From Polyangiaceae bacterium (GTDB lineage: Bacteria > Myxococcota_A > Polyangia > Polyangiales > Polyangiaceae): 62,847 nucleotides of DNA. Positions 16,590-24,480 of the stretch are shown here, one piece after another. The first letter of the stretch is position 1; each line of letters begins with the position of its first letter. The stretch lies in NCBI GenBank assembly GCA_025937895.1, contig JAICQL010000018.1:1-62847 (forward strand), given 5' to 3'. The position numbers were made by a program, and so were the translations under genes. The notes below the pieces were generated by a model. It did not search any database and was not told the origin of the DNA. It saw nothing but the letters and a program-made list of their open reading frames with translations.

Positions 16590-17450
16590 ATGACGGCACG
16601 ACTGCTGCGCATCGCCCATCGGAGCGCCGCCACCGGCGAGGACCGCGAGTGCTTCCTCTACCTGCCGCGCGATTTCGACGTGGATCGCGAGCGCCGCTGG
16701 CCCGTGATGCTCTTCCTGCATGGCAATGGCGAGCGGGGAGATGCCGGAGCTGACCTGGAGTTCTTGCTGGCCAACGGCCCCCTGTACGAGGCGTGGATCC
16801 AGAAGCGCGAGCTGCCGTTCCTGATCCTGGCGCCGCAGCTGCCCATGTACGGGCGAGATGCGCACGCGGACTATCTGCGCAACCGGACGCGCGCGCAGAT
16901 CCCGGTGAGACTGGCTCAAGGCGTGCCCGCGCCGCCAGCAGCGCAGCCCACGGACGGCGTGCTCACCGGAGCATTGCCCGACGAGCAGCTGCCGCATGGG
17001 CCCGAGGGGCCGCCGATGGGCTGGTCACTGCTGGAGGCCGATCTGCTGGCGTTGCTCGAGCGCGTGCTGGTGGAATATCGTGGAGACCCCGCGCGGCAGT
17101 ACCTCACCGGGGTGAGCTACGGCGGCTTCGGTACCTGGCACCTGGGCGCGCGGCACGCGCGGCGCTTTGCCGCCCTGCTGCCCGTGGTCGGGTACCCACA
17201 TCCCGAGCACGCAGCGCCGCTGGCGCAGGCACGGACCCCGATCTGGTGCTTCGCTGGCGGTCGCGACCGGGCCGTACCGCTCCGGTACTTCTATCCCGGC
17301 CTGAATCGCATCGAGCAGCTCGGGCACCGCTGCCGCTTCACCATCGAGGCCGACATGGGCCACGACGTGTGGACCCGCGTCTACGCCGGCCAGGATGTCT
17401 ACACCTGGTTACTCCAGCAAATCCGCCGCGAACGCGCGCCCGGCGGATGA
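16590..17450 (+). CDS. alpha/beta hydrolase (dienelactone-hydrolase / carboxylesterase-like)
   Basis: The 286-residue protein has a typical serine-hydrolase layout: oxyanion region MLFLHGNGERG (~35), nucleophile elbow GVSYGGFG (Ser ~174), acid in CFAGGRDRAVP and catalytic His in EADMGHDVW. It probably hydrolyses a carboxylic or phospholipid-type ester in the cytoplasm; no signal peptide is present. An insertion between residues ~95 and 140 is rich in Pro and Ala. The ATG at 16590 has a good ribosome-binding site (AAGGGG, 5 nt spacing) and is preferred over the in-frame TTG upstream. The receiver gene follows after 73 bp. Confidence 0.82.
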   Translation: MTARLLRIAHRSAATGEDRECFLYLPRDFDVDRERRWPVMLFLHGNGERGDAGADLEFLLANGPLYEAWIQKRELPFLILAPQLPMYGRDAHADYLRNRTRAQIPVRLAQGVPAPPAAQPTDGVLTGALPDEQLPHGPEGPPMGWSLLEADLLALLERVLVEYRGDPARQYLTGVSYGGFGTWHLGARHARRFAALLPVVGYPHPEHAAPLAQARTPIWCFAGGRDRAVPLRYFYPGLNRIEQLGHRCRFTIEADMGHDVWTRVYAGQDVYTWLLQQIRRERAPGG

Positions 17451-17523
17451 GCGCGGCGGCAAGCGTTCAAGAGCGCTGCCCGGCTGTCGATCTGAGCAAG
17501 AAGGCCGCGCACGTGGCCGGCGG

Positions 17524-17937
17524 GTGAAAGTGGTGGCCCAACTCTCGACAGACCGCGCAGTCAAGCCTCGTCGCGCCAGCGTCTTGCTGATCGATGACGA
17601 GCCCGTGCTGTTGCGCGGGCTCAAACGTTCGCTATCGGCACACCAGGTGATGACCGTCACCCGCGTGGATGAGGCCCTGGCGCTGTACCGGCAGCACGAC
17701 TTTGACATCGTGTTCTGTGATCTGATGATGCCGGAGGCCAACGGGATCGAGTTCTATGCGCACCTGCGCGAGCTCGGCCCCGAGCACGCCGAGCGCCTGG
17801 TGCTGATGACGGGCGGCGCGTTGCCCGAGCGCCTGGGCTACTCGCTGGCGGAGATCCCCAGCGTGTGTCTGCTCAAGCCGTTCAGCTCCGAGCAGCTGGA
17901 GCAGCTGATCGAACGAGCCTTGGATCGGCGCCGCTGA
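17524..17937 (+). CDS. single-domain response regulator
   Basis: The 137-residue protein consists of one CheY-like receiver domain: acidic pair LLIDDEP (~25), phospho-acceptor Asp in IVFCDLMMP (~67), Thr in LVLMTGG and Lys in CLLKPF. No output domain is present, so it would act by protein contact or as a phosphorelay intermediate. No kinase is adjacent; the nearest is the hybrid kinase at 11256, which already has its own receiver. The GTG at 17524 is used, though GTG codons at 17530 and 17533 are equally possible and the ribosome-binding site is weak. Confidence 0.83.
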   Translation: MKVVAQLSTDRAVKPRRASVLLIDDEPVLLRGLKRSLSAHQVMTVTRVDEALALYRQHDFDIVFCDLMMPEANGIEFYAHLRELGPEHAERLVLMTGGALPERLGYSLAEIPSVCLLKPFSSEQLEQLIERALDRRR

Positions 17938-17955
17938 GCGCCTAGAACTGCAGCC

Positions 17956-18330
17956 ATGGCTGCGGCTCTACACCACGTGGCGCTGGGCACTCGGCACGTG
18001 GAGGCGCTCGCCGGCTTCTATCGCGAGCTGCTGGGGTTGCCGGAGGTGACCCGGCATCAGGATGAGCAGGGGGCGCTGCGGTCCATCTGGCTGGACATGG
18101 GTGGCACGCTGCTGATGATCGAGCGCACGCAGGAAGAGCCGCGCCGGGTGGAGGGGGTGGGGAGCGGCCCCTTCCTGCTGGCGTTTCGCGTCACCCCGGC
18201 GGCCCGGAGCCAGCTGGAGCGAGTGCTCGCCGAGCGCGGCCACGCGATCGAGGCGCGCACCGCGTTCTCTTCCTACAGCCGAGACCCGGACGGCAATCGC
18301 TTTGCCCTCAGCCACTACCCGGAGACCTGA
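17956..18330 (+). CDS. VOC family (glyoxalase/bleomycin-resistance-like) protein
   Basis: The 124-residue protein carries the paired beta-alpha-beta-beta-beta modules of the VOC fold. It opens with HHVALGTRHVEALAGFYREL and ends with the family signature SRDPDGNRFALSHYPE. Metal-ligand positions His7 and the C-terminal acidic region are kept. The substrate cannot be told; such proteins include lactoylglutathione lyases, dioxygenases and resistance proteins. It starts 18 bp after the receiver gene and may be cotranscribed with it. Confidence 0.83.
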   Translation: MAAALHHVALGTRHVEALAGFYRELLGLPEVTRHQDEQGALRSIWLDMGGTLLMIERTQEEPRRVEGVGSGPFLLAFRVTPAARSQLERVLAERGHAIEARTAFSSYSRDPDGNRFALSHYPET

Positions 18331-18585
18331 CGCGCCGGCAGGGCTGGCCCCGGCTTTCTGCACCCGGAGTGCAGGGCTGAAATCGAAATTTCAGAATTGA
18401 ACGATGAGCGGCCGAAAGCGGCTGACAACCATTCTGAAACAGGGCTGTCCGCCGCTGGCACGATGAATGCTGAGCGGCGGTCAGCGGTCGGCACACGGCG
18501 TTCACGTCCCACGTCGACCGCGCTGATGGTTCACAACGGTCGGGAGCTTCCCGGCCGTTAGTGTTTTGTCCGGCCAAGGGACACG

Positions 18586-18664
18586 GCTGCTGAGGAGAGG
18601 GCTGCTCGAGGAGAGGGCTGCTGAGGAGAGGGCTGCTCGAGGAGAGGGCTGCTCGAGGATACGG
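18586..18664. repeat. alternating 15/16-bp tandem repeat, non-coding
   Basis: Units GCTGCTGAGGAGAGG (15 bp) and GCTGCTCGAGGAGAGG (16 bp) alternate for five copies. They sit in the gene-free stretch 18331-18672, next to the stop of the minus-strand oxidase gene. Short Ser/Ala-type peptides from this stretch are not convincing as genes. The remaining part (18331-18585) shows only imperfect dyads such as GCCGAAAGCGGC and no promoter or terminator. Confidence 0.8.
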
Positions 18665-18672
18665 CGGAGCCG

Positions 18673-19752
18673 TCAGGCGGGGGACAGCGCGCTCGCCGCG
18701 GCCTCTGCCGAGCGCACCGCACCGTCGATGCCGACGCCGTGAAAGGCGGCACCGGCGAGCACGATGCCACTGCCGGCGAGCGCCGCCTCCAGCGCAGCCA
18801 CGCGCGCGCGATGGGCCTCATCCAGCACCGGCAGCGCGCGCTCCCAGCGCGAGACCCAGCCGCGCTCGGCAGGCCCCAGCGGGCCCAGCGCGCGGGCCAC
18901 GCAGCGCTCGGCGCGCTGAATCCAGTCCGCGTCGGGCAGCCCCAGCTCGGCGCCGCTGGGACGAAAGAACGCGCGCAGCAGAGCATGGCTCGGGGGGGCG
19001 CGGCCGGGCAGCTTGGAGGACGCGAACGTGCACGCGCGGAAGCCCTCCAGCTGGGCGCCGTCTGCCACCACGAAGCCGGTGGCGTCGAGCGGGTGCGGCA
19101 CGGCTGCCTGCGGATAGGCGAGCGAGACGGTGACGCTCGACAGCGTCTGCGCCGCTGCCAGCGCCGCGGCGCTCTCGCCGGCGACGGGCTCGAGCAGGCG
19201 AGCCACGTCGCTCGCGCTGGTCGCCATCACCACGGCTTCGGAGCTGTGCTCTCGCCCCGAGGCCAGGGTCAGGCGCCAGCGCCCGCCAGCCTCGCGTGCG
19301 AGCGCCGCCACCGGGCTCCCGAGCGCGACCTCGGCGTGCGCCGGCAACTGCGCGCGCAGGGCCGCCACCAGCTGACTCATGCCCGCCTGAAACGACTCGA
19401 TGCCGCGGCCGAGCGCGCGGCTGCCCACCTGGAAGCCGAGCATCTTGCCCGCCTCGCCCGGCGGCAGCCGGGTGAGCCGCTGGCCATCGAAGTGGCACGA
19501 GTCCCGCACCAGCTGTCCGCGCAGCTGGTCGTGGATGCCCGCGGCCATGGCCAGGGCCGCCACTGCCTCGCTGCCGGCAACGAAGCCCTCGGCGCCGTGC
19601 TCGATCAGATAGCCGCCGGCGCGCTCCGTGCGCAGCTGGCCCCCGAGCTCGGCGCCGGCCTCGAACACGCTGACGCGCTCGCCACGCTGCGAGCAGCGCA
19701 GCGCAACCGTGAGCCCGGCGATGCCCCCGCCGATGATCGCGATCTGTCGCAC
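18673..19752 (-). CDS. hemG: protoporphyrinogen-oxidase-like FAD oxidoreductase, short form
   Basis: By family it would oxidise protoporphyrinogen IX to protoporphyrin IX in heme synthesis. The Rossmann motif IIGGGIAGLTVALRCSQRGE and the acidic FAD-ribose site (VFEAG) are at the start. The motif ASSKLPGRAPP followed by ALLRAFFR and the C-terminal FAD motif GIVLAGAAFHGVGIDGAVRS are HemG/HemY-like. At 359 residues it is about 90-110 shorter than usual. The gap falls after residue ~110, where the helical membrane/substrate-binding domain should lie; the chain goes straight from LPPGEAGKMLGF to ESFQAGMSQLVAAL. Its true substrate is therefore uncertain. It follows serS on the same strand after 87 bp. 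Confidence 0.75.
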   Translation of the reverse strand: MRQIAIIGGGIAGLTVALRCSQRGERVSVFEAGAELGGQLRTERAGGYLIEHGAEGFVAGSEAVAALAMAAGIHDQLRGQLVRDSCHFDGQRLTRLPPGEAGKMLGFQVGSRALGRGIESFQAGMSQLVAALRAQLPAHAEVALGSPVAALAREAGGRWRLTLASGREHSSEAVVMATSASDVARLLEPVAGESAAALAAAQTLSSVTVSLAYPQAAVPHPLDATGFVVADGAQLEGFRACTFASSKLPGRAPPSHALLRAFFRPSGAELGLPDADWIQRAERCVARALGPLGPAERGWVSRWERALPVLDEAHRARVAALEAALAGSGIVLAGAAFHGVGIDGAVRSAEAAASALSPA

Positions 19753-19839
19753 CTTGCTCGCCTCTCGCTCTCCGTCGTGAAAACCAGCTGCCCGGGGCTC
19801 GCCGTCGTGACTCTGCTCGCTTCGCCGTCGCTGCCGCGA

Positions 19840-21123
19840 TCAGCCGCGCGGCGAGATGCGCTCTTTACCCAGCCATTTGCGCAGCACGGCGGGCACCTCC
19901 ACGCTGCCGTCGGCCTGCTGGAACTGCTCGACGATCGCGGGCAGCAAGCGGCTGGTGGCCAGGCCCGAGGCATTGAGCGTGTGCACCAGCTCGGTGCGCT
20001 TCTGCCCCTCCGGGCGGTAGCGGATCTGGCCCCGGCGCGCCTGATAGTCGCGCGCGTTGGAGGCGCTGCTGATCTCCTTGTACTGCTGCATGCTGGGCAC
20101 CCAGACCTCGATGTCCAGCGTCTTGGCCATGCCGGCGCTGACGTCGGCGGCGGCCAGCTTGCTCACCTGATGGTGCAAGCCCAGCGCCTCCACTATGCTG
20201 CACGCGTGTTGCACCATCTGCTCCAGCGCCGCGGAGGAGTCCTGCGGCCGGCAGTACTGGAACAGCTCGACCTTGTTGAACTGATGCCCGCGGATGGTGC
20301 CGCGCTCCTCCGTGCGGTAGCTGCCCGCCTCTTTGCGGAAGCACGGCGTGTAGCCGAAGTACTTTCGCGGCAGCTCCGCCTCCTCCAGGATCTCGTCGCG
20401 GTGCAGGTTGACCAGCGCCGTCTCCGCCGTGGGCAGCAGGAAGCGCTGCTCGCCCTCCGCCGGCTTCTCCAGAAAGAAGACGTCGCCGTCAAACTTGGGG
20501 AACTGCCCGGCGGTGTAGCCACAGACCGGCAGCAGCAGGTGAGGGGGCAGCATGAACTCATAGCCGGCGGCCAGGTGCCGCTCGACGAAGAAGTTGAGCA
20601 GCGCCCACTCGAGCAGCGCGCCGTCCCCGCGATAAACCCAGAAGCCGCTGCCAGAGAGCTTCACCCCGCGCGCGTAGTCGACCATGCCCAGCTCGCCGAG
20701 CAGGGTGACATGATCCTTCGGCTTGAAGCCGAACTCCGGCTTCTTGCCGGACACGCGCACCACCTCGTTGCGCTCCTTACCCCCGGCGACCACGTCGTCA
20801 TCGGGCAGGTTGGGCAGGGCGGCCATGAAGTCATGGATCTTCTGCTCCAGCCCGGCGAGCTGCCCCTCCAGCTCCTTGATCTCGTTGCCCAGCGTCTTCA
20901 TCTCGGCGAACACGGCCTGCACGTCCGCACCCGCCTTCTTCAGCGCGGGTACCTTGGCGGACACGTCATTGCGCTGGGTGCGCTTGGCCTCCAGCTCACT
21001 CTGCAGGCGGCGGCGCGTATCGTCCCAGCCGAGCACCTCCGAGAAGTCGGCCTCGTACATGCGCTTGGCCAGCGCCTCTTTCACCTTGGCGGACTGATCG
21101 CGGATGAGTCTGATATCGAGCAT
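19840..21123 (-). CDS. serS: seryl-tRNA synthetase
   Basis: The 427-residue enzyme charges tRNA-Ser (and tRNA-Sec). An N-terminal long coiled-coil arm (~30-100, VPALKKAGADVQAVFAEMKT) precedes the class II catalytic core: motif 2 CFRKEAGSYRTEERGTIRGH and motif 3 near the C-terminus (LNASGLATSRLLPAIVEQFQ). The length is normal. The ATG at 21121-21123 gives the standard N-terminus MLDIRLIRDQ. Upstream on the same strand is an unrelated lipoprotein gene, downstream the HemG-like gene. Confidence 0.95.
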   Translation of the reverse strand: MLDIRLIRDQSAKVKEALAKRMYEADFSEVLGWDDTRRRLQSELEAKRTQRNDVSAKVPALKKAGADVQAVFAEMKTLGNEIKELEGQLAGLEQKIHDFMAALPNLPDDDVVAGGKERNEVVRVSGKKPEFGFKPKDHVTLLGELGMVDYARGVKLSGSGFWVYRGDGALLEWALLNFFVERHLAAGYEFMLPPHLLLPVCGYTAGQFPKFDGDVFFLEKPAEGEQRFLLPTAETALVNLHRDEILEEAELPRKYFGYTPCFRKEAGSYRTEERGTIRGHQFNKVELFQYCRPQDSSAALEQMVQHACSIVEALGLHHQVSKLAAADVSAGMAKTLDIEVWVPSMQQYKEISSASNARDYQARRGQIRYRPEGQKRTELVHTLNASGLATSRLLPAIVEQFQQADGSVEVPAVLRKWLGKERISPRG

Positions 21124-21287
21124 GACGGCCTCTCCACTACCGCTCCGAGTTGCCCGGGGCCACGGGAATTTCCACGGGCCCACTGCGCGGCAGCAAAACA
21201 CCTCGGCTGCGGAACCCGGAGCGCGAGCGTGCAGGGGCGGCGTGCAGCCGCGAGCGCGGCGGCTCACCGTCAGTGCCGTCGCCGCCG

Positions 21288-21908
21288 TCAGCGCCGGTTG
21301 AGCGCGGAGACGGTGCCGAGCGCGCGGTCACGATCTTCCGGGCTCTCGCCGCGGCGCTCGGCGAGCTGCCGCAGGGCGGCTGCGCAGCGCGCCTCGCTCG
21401 CCGGATCCACCCACTCTTCGCTGCGCGGCGCATGGGCGGCGGCCTCGAGCAGGGCCTCGAGCAGCCAGCTCGAGGTGGGGGCGCTGGGGCCCAGCGCCAG
21501 CTCACACAGCCGCGCGATGACCTCGCCACGGTCGCGCGCGTAGGGCAAGGCCCCGAGCGCCGTGCGCCCCAGGCTACCACCCAGCGCGAGGGCTGCGAGC
21601 AGGCCCGCAGCGCTCTCTCCTTGCGCCAGACGAGCCCGCTCGAAGTCGCCTCCGCTGGCTGCGCGCCGCCACAGCGGATCATCGGCGTAGGGCGCGGGCC
21701 AGGGTGCTTCACCCGTCAGATCCAGGGGCGGGGGTGCCTGCTCGCGCGCTGCCCGGCCACGCTGCGCTGCATCGGTGACGCAGCCCGCGCTGACGGTGCT
21801 CATGGCCAGCCACAGCAGCAAGCTCGCTGGCAGGCACCGCGCGCGGCGCCGTGCGTGCGGCGCGGTTCGAGAGCACGGGGCCAGGGCGCGGGGCTGCATC
21901 GATGCCAC
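21288..21908 (-). CDS. hypothetical lipoprotein
   Basis: The 206-residue protein has a basic n-region, a hydrophobic stretch (LPASLLLWLAMSTVSAGC) and a lipid-attachment Cys near residue 43. The mature part is helical and Ala/Leu-rich, with a run resembling HEAT-like repeats (AAGLLAALALGGSLGRTALG) and conserved-looking cysteines. No family is recognised. The GTG at 21906-21908 has GGAGG four bases upstream and is preferred to the in-frame ATG nine bases later. The gene lies 164 bp upstream of serS, and an old scaffold or turnover role cannot be judged. Confidence 0.6.
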   Translation of the reverse strand: MASMQPRALAPCSRTAPHARRRARCLPASLLLWLAMSTVSAGCVTDAAQRGRAAREQAPPPLDLTGEAPWPAPYADDPLWRRAASGGDFERARLAQGESAAGLLAALALGGSLGRTALGALPYARDRGEVIARLCELALGPSAPTSSWLLEALLEAAAHAPRSEEWVDPASEARCAAALRQLAERRGESPEDRDRALGTVSALNRR

Positions 21909-21993
21909 TCTACCTCCCAGGATGTTCAGTCATAAAGCTTGGGCGCTGGCCGACCGTAAACCGGGGCATCCCCTGACCAGATGGTGATGCGGC

Positions 21994-22161
21994 ATGTCGC
22001 AACCCAATAGCACTAGCCCCACCTCCCGACCCCGCCCCGAAAGACCTGGCTCGGAGCACCCGGCAGCTGCCTCGGAGTGGGACGCCGAGACCGACGTGAT
22101 GCCGCCGGAGACGAGCCGGCAGCTGCTCCGCATCTCGCGCCAGCTCCAGCAAGATCAGTGA
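21994..22161 (+). CDS. small hypothetical protein, 55 aa
   Basis: An open frame MSQPNSTSPTSRPRPERPGS... whose second half looks ordered and amphipathic (WDAETDVMPPETSRQLLRIS, then RQLQQDQ). Coding-type third-base GC holds across it. It lies alone between two minus-strand genes, and its ribosome-binding site (GGTGATGCGG) is only moderate. No family is recognised; it may be a small regulatory or structural protein, or not expressed. Confidence 0.35.
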   Translation: MSQPNSTSPTSRPRPERPGSEHPAAASEWDAETDVMPPETSRQLLRISRQLQQDQ

Positions 22162-22210
22162 GCTCCGGCGCAGCGCCGGGCGAAGGCCGAAGCCCTCGCC
22201 CGCCAGGCGC

Positions 22211-24055
22211 TCAGAAGGTCTCCGAGACGGTGCGGCTGGTGCCGGCCTCCGCCTCGATGGTCTTCGACTTGCGCTCGGCGCCGTGGATGAAGATCACCCG
22301 GTGTGAGCCCGGCTCCACCGAGACATCCCTCAGCGGTGTGGTGCCGAGCGGCTTGCCGTCGAGCAGCACGTTCGACGGCGGGGTGGAGGTCAAGTTGAGC
22401 CGCGCGGTGGCAGGCGCCACCGGCTGCGCCGCTTCGGGCGCATCTCCCTCGGCCGCACGCCTGCGCCGCGCCGCCTCGTCCGCGACCCGCTCGCTCAGGT
22501 TGATCTCGATCGTCTTCTCCGCCTGGCCGTCTTCGAAGACGATCGGCTGCTCGAAGGGCGCAAAGCCCTTCTTGCGCGCGAGCAGCACGTGCGGGCGATC
22601 CGTCTCCACCTCCAGCCGTACGGGCAACGGCGGCAGCACCCGCCGCGAATCACCCACCTTCAGGGTCACCTCCGCGTTCTCGGCGTTGTCGCCCGCGCGG
22701 ATCGTGGCCAGCCCCTTGAGCACCTTGAGGCGGATCGGACCGATCGGCGTCATGCGATCTGGATCGACGACGATGCGCTGCTGGAACGGCTCGTAACGCG
22801 GGCCGCCCGTGACCTGGATCACGTGCTCCTGCGGCTCCATCTCGCGCAGCTCCTGCGGCAGGGGGCCATACTCCTTGCCGTCCACCAGCAGGGTGAGGCC
22901 GCTGCCCTCGCCGAAGACCTTGATGCCGGTGCCGGCGCGGATGAGCTGCACGTTGTGCACCGCGGTCTGTCCGCTCTGGATGGCCACCGCGCTCTTGGCA
23001 GTGGCCTGATAGCCAGCGGCGCGCACCTCGACGTAGTGCGTGCCCGCCTTGAGGCTCGGGATTTCGCAGGGCGAGGACTTGCAGCGCAGCTTGCCGTCCA
23101 GCAGCACCTCGACCGCCGACAGCTCCTTGTTGCCGGGGCCGCCGGCGACGGTGACGGTGAGCGCGCCCTTCTTCGGCAGCATGAACCAGGCGAGCAGGGC
23201 CACCACCAGCGCGCCCAGCACGGCCAGCGCCCAGCCCAGCCGCTGGTTGGGGGTGGGCTGCGGCGGGAGCGAGAAGGCGTCGTGTGGGGAGGGGGGTGCC
23301 GTTACCCGCCCGCCGAGCGACGCACCCGGGGTCAGCACGCCTGGCGGCAGGATGGCGCCGGGAGGCCGCGACATGGGCGGCGGCGGCCGCCCCAGCAGAT
23401 CGGAGGGCACGGGCTGCAACAAGCTCTGCGCGGCGGCCTGCGTGTCCTTGTCGTAAATGGTCGTCTTGTCGTCGTCGTCGTCCCAGCCGGGCTCACCGCT
23501 GGCGGGACCAGCTGCAGCCGGGATGGCGGCGGAAGCCACGGACGACACTGCGCGCGTGGCCGGCACCGGTGCAGGCACGGACGCGCGCGGCGCCGAGAGG
23601 GCCCAGGAATCCAGTCCGAGCCCGCTGCCCTCCGGCTTGCGCGAGGAGGGCGGTGGCTCCACCGCACCGACGGGGGTCACGTCATTGCGCTCGGCATCGT
23701 CCAGATCGAGACGGCGCGCGGGGCTGGCGGCGTTGGGCCGCGAAGGCAGGGGAAGAGGCGGAGCGGCGGAGCGACGCGGGCGCTGCGAGGGCGGAGGCGG
23801 AGGCACGCTGCGCGTGGCCGGATTGCTGCCGGGCACGGGCGGCAAGGGGGGCGCCGAGCTCAACGCCGCTGCCAGATGGCCCGAGGCGCGGGATGGCGCT
23901 ACGCCGCCCTCCTGGCTGCTCGCTCCCTGATTCGCCTCGGGCACCGGGATGCCCATCAGCGTCTTCTTGGTCTCCGTGATCGGGATGCCGTCCAGCGTTT
24001 GAGGCTTCAGGCCGTTGAAAACGTCAAGGTCGGCTTCGCCCTTGTCGGTGCTCAT
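22211..24055 (-). CDS. PEGA-domain membrane protein with disordered cytoplasmic N-terminus
   Basis: The protein has 614 residues. Residues 1-300 are disordered and Pro/Ser-rich, with two threonine motifs, ETKKTLMGIPVPE (~28) and DDDDKTTIYDKD (~193), of a type common in myxobacterial signalling proteins. One transmembrane helix follows (LGWALAVLGALVVALLAWFM, ~272-291). The periplasmic part holds about three PEGA-like beta domains; the last is clear (SNVLLDGKPLGTTPLRDVSV). PEGA domains are thought to bind peptides or polysaccharide at the envelope. No kinase is adjacent. The ATG at 24053-24055 is the only plausible start. A candidate promoter lies at 24150-24179. Confidence 0.75.
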   Translation of the reverse strand: MSTDKGEADLDVFNGLKPQTLDGIPITETKKTLMGIPVPEANQGASSQEGGVAPSRASGHLAAALSSAPPLPPVPGSNPATRSVPPPPPSQRPRRSAAPPLPLPSRPNAASPARRLDLDDAERNDVTPVGAVEPPPSSRKPEGSGLGLDSWALSAPRASVPAPVPATRAVSSVASAAIPAAAGPASGEPGWDDDDDKTTIYDKDTQAAAQSLLQPVPSDLLGRPPPPMSRPPGAILPPGVLTPGASLGGRVTAPPSPHDAFSLPPQPTPNQRLGWALAVLGALVVALLAWFMLPKKGALTVTVAGGPGNKELSAVEVLLDGKLRCKSSPCEIPSLKAGTHYVEVRAAGYQATAKSAVAIQSGQTAVHNVQLIRAGTGIKVFGEGSGLTLLVDGKEYGPLPQELREMEPQEHVIQVTGGPRYEPFQQRIVVDPDRMTPIGPIRLKVLKGLATIRAGDNAENAEVTLKVGDSRRVLPPLPVRLEVETDRPHVLLARKKGFAPFEQPIVFEDGQAEKTIEINLSERVADEAARRRRAAEGDAPEAAQPVAPATARLNLTSTPPSNVLLDGKPLGTTPLRDVSVEPGSHRVIFIHGAERKSKTIEAEAGTSRTVSETF

Positions 24056-24149
24056 GAGCCTCTGTCTCCACTACAACTGCTGCGTGCCGCACTCACACTC
24101 ATGGGGCTCACACCCCAAAGTAGCAGCCGCGTGAGCTGACTATTAGCCC

Positions 24150-24179
24150 ATAATAGGGATGCCAAGAACAAATTGACAG
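24150..24179 (-). promoter_or_regulatory. candidate sigma-70-type promoter for the PEGA gene
   Basis: On the minus strand CTGTCA (4 of 6 to consensus) is followed after 18 bases by TATTAT, in the only AT-rich patch of the area. It would leave a leader of about 90 bases before the ATG at 24055. This is a weak match and is offered as a guess. Confidence 0.3.
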
Positions 24180-24480
24180 CCCGTTTCTTTTCTGTCGGTA
24201 AGTTTTCAGCGGCGCCTGGAGAAGCTGTTTCGAAGCCTGTTCAGCGGCTTTTCCAGGTTACCGAGCGCTGAGCGGAACGCTCGCTCAGGTGCCTTCCGGC
24301 TCGGGCACGGTGCAGCCGGTGTCGCGCAGTTGGCGGTTGCGAGCGGTACAGCTCCGCACTGCCCGTATGCTCCGCGCTGCCCAGTTGCCCTGCACCGGGG
24401 CAAATGCAGCTGAAGGCTCCCGATCAGGAACGCCCGGCAGGCGCAGGAGCATCCGCGGGAGCGCTTGCTCGGGAGCTTGC
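24180..24480. other. intergenic stretch, nothing recognised
   Basis: The stretch between the PEGA gene promoter region and the 3' end of rimO. Short open frames here give only Arg/Ala-rich peptides. No RNA gene, repeat or T-tailed terminator was found. Confidence 0.5.

Noticed and set aside
18739..21543. 934-codon plus-strand frame across hemG and serS
   Set aside because: It is antisense to two well-identified genes and its peptide has no family features.
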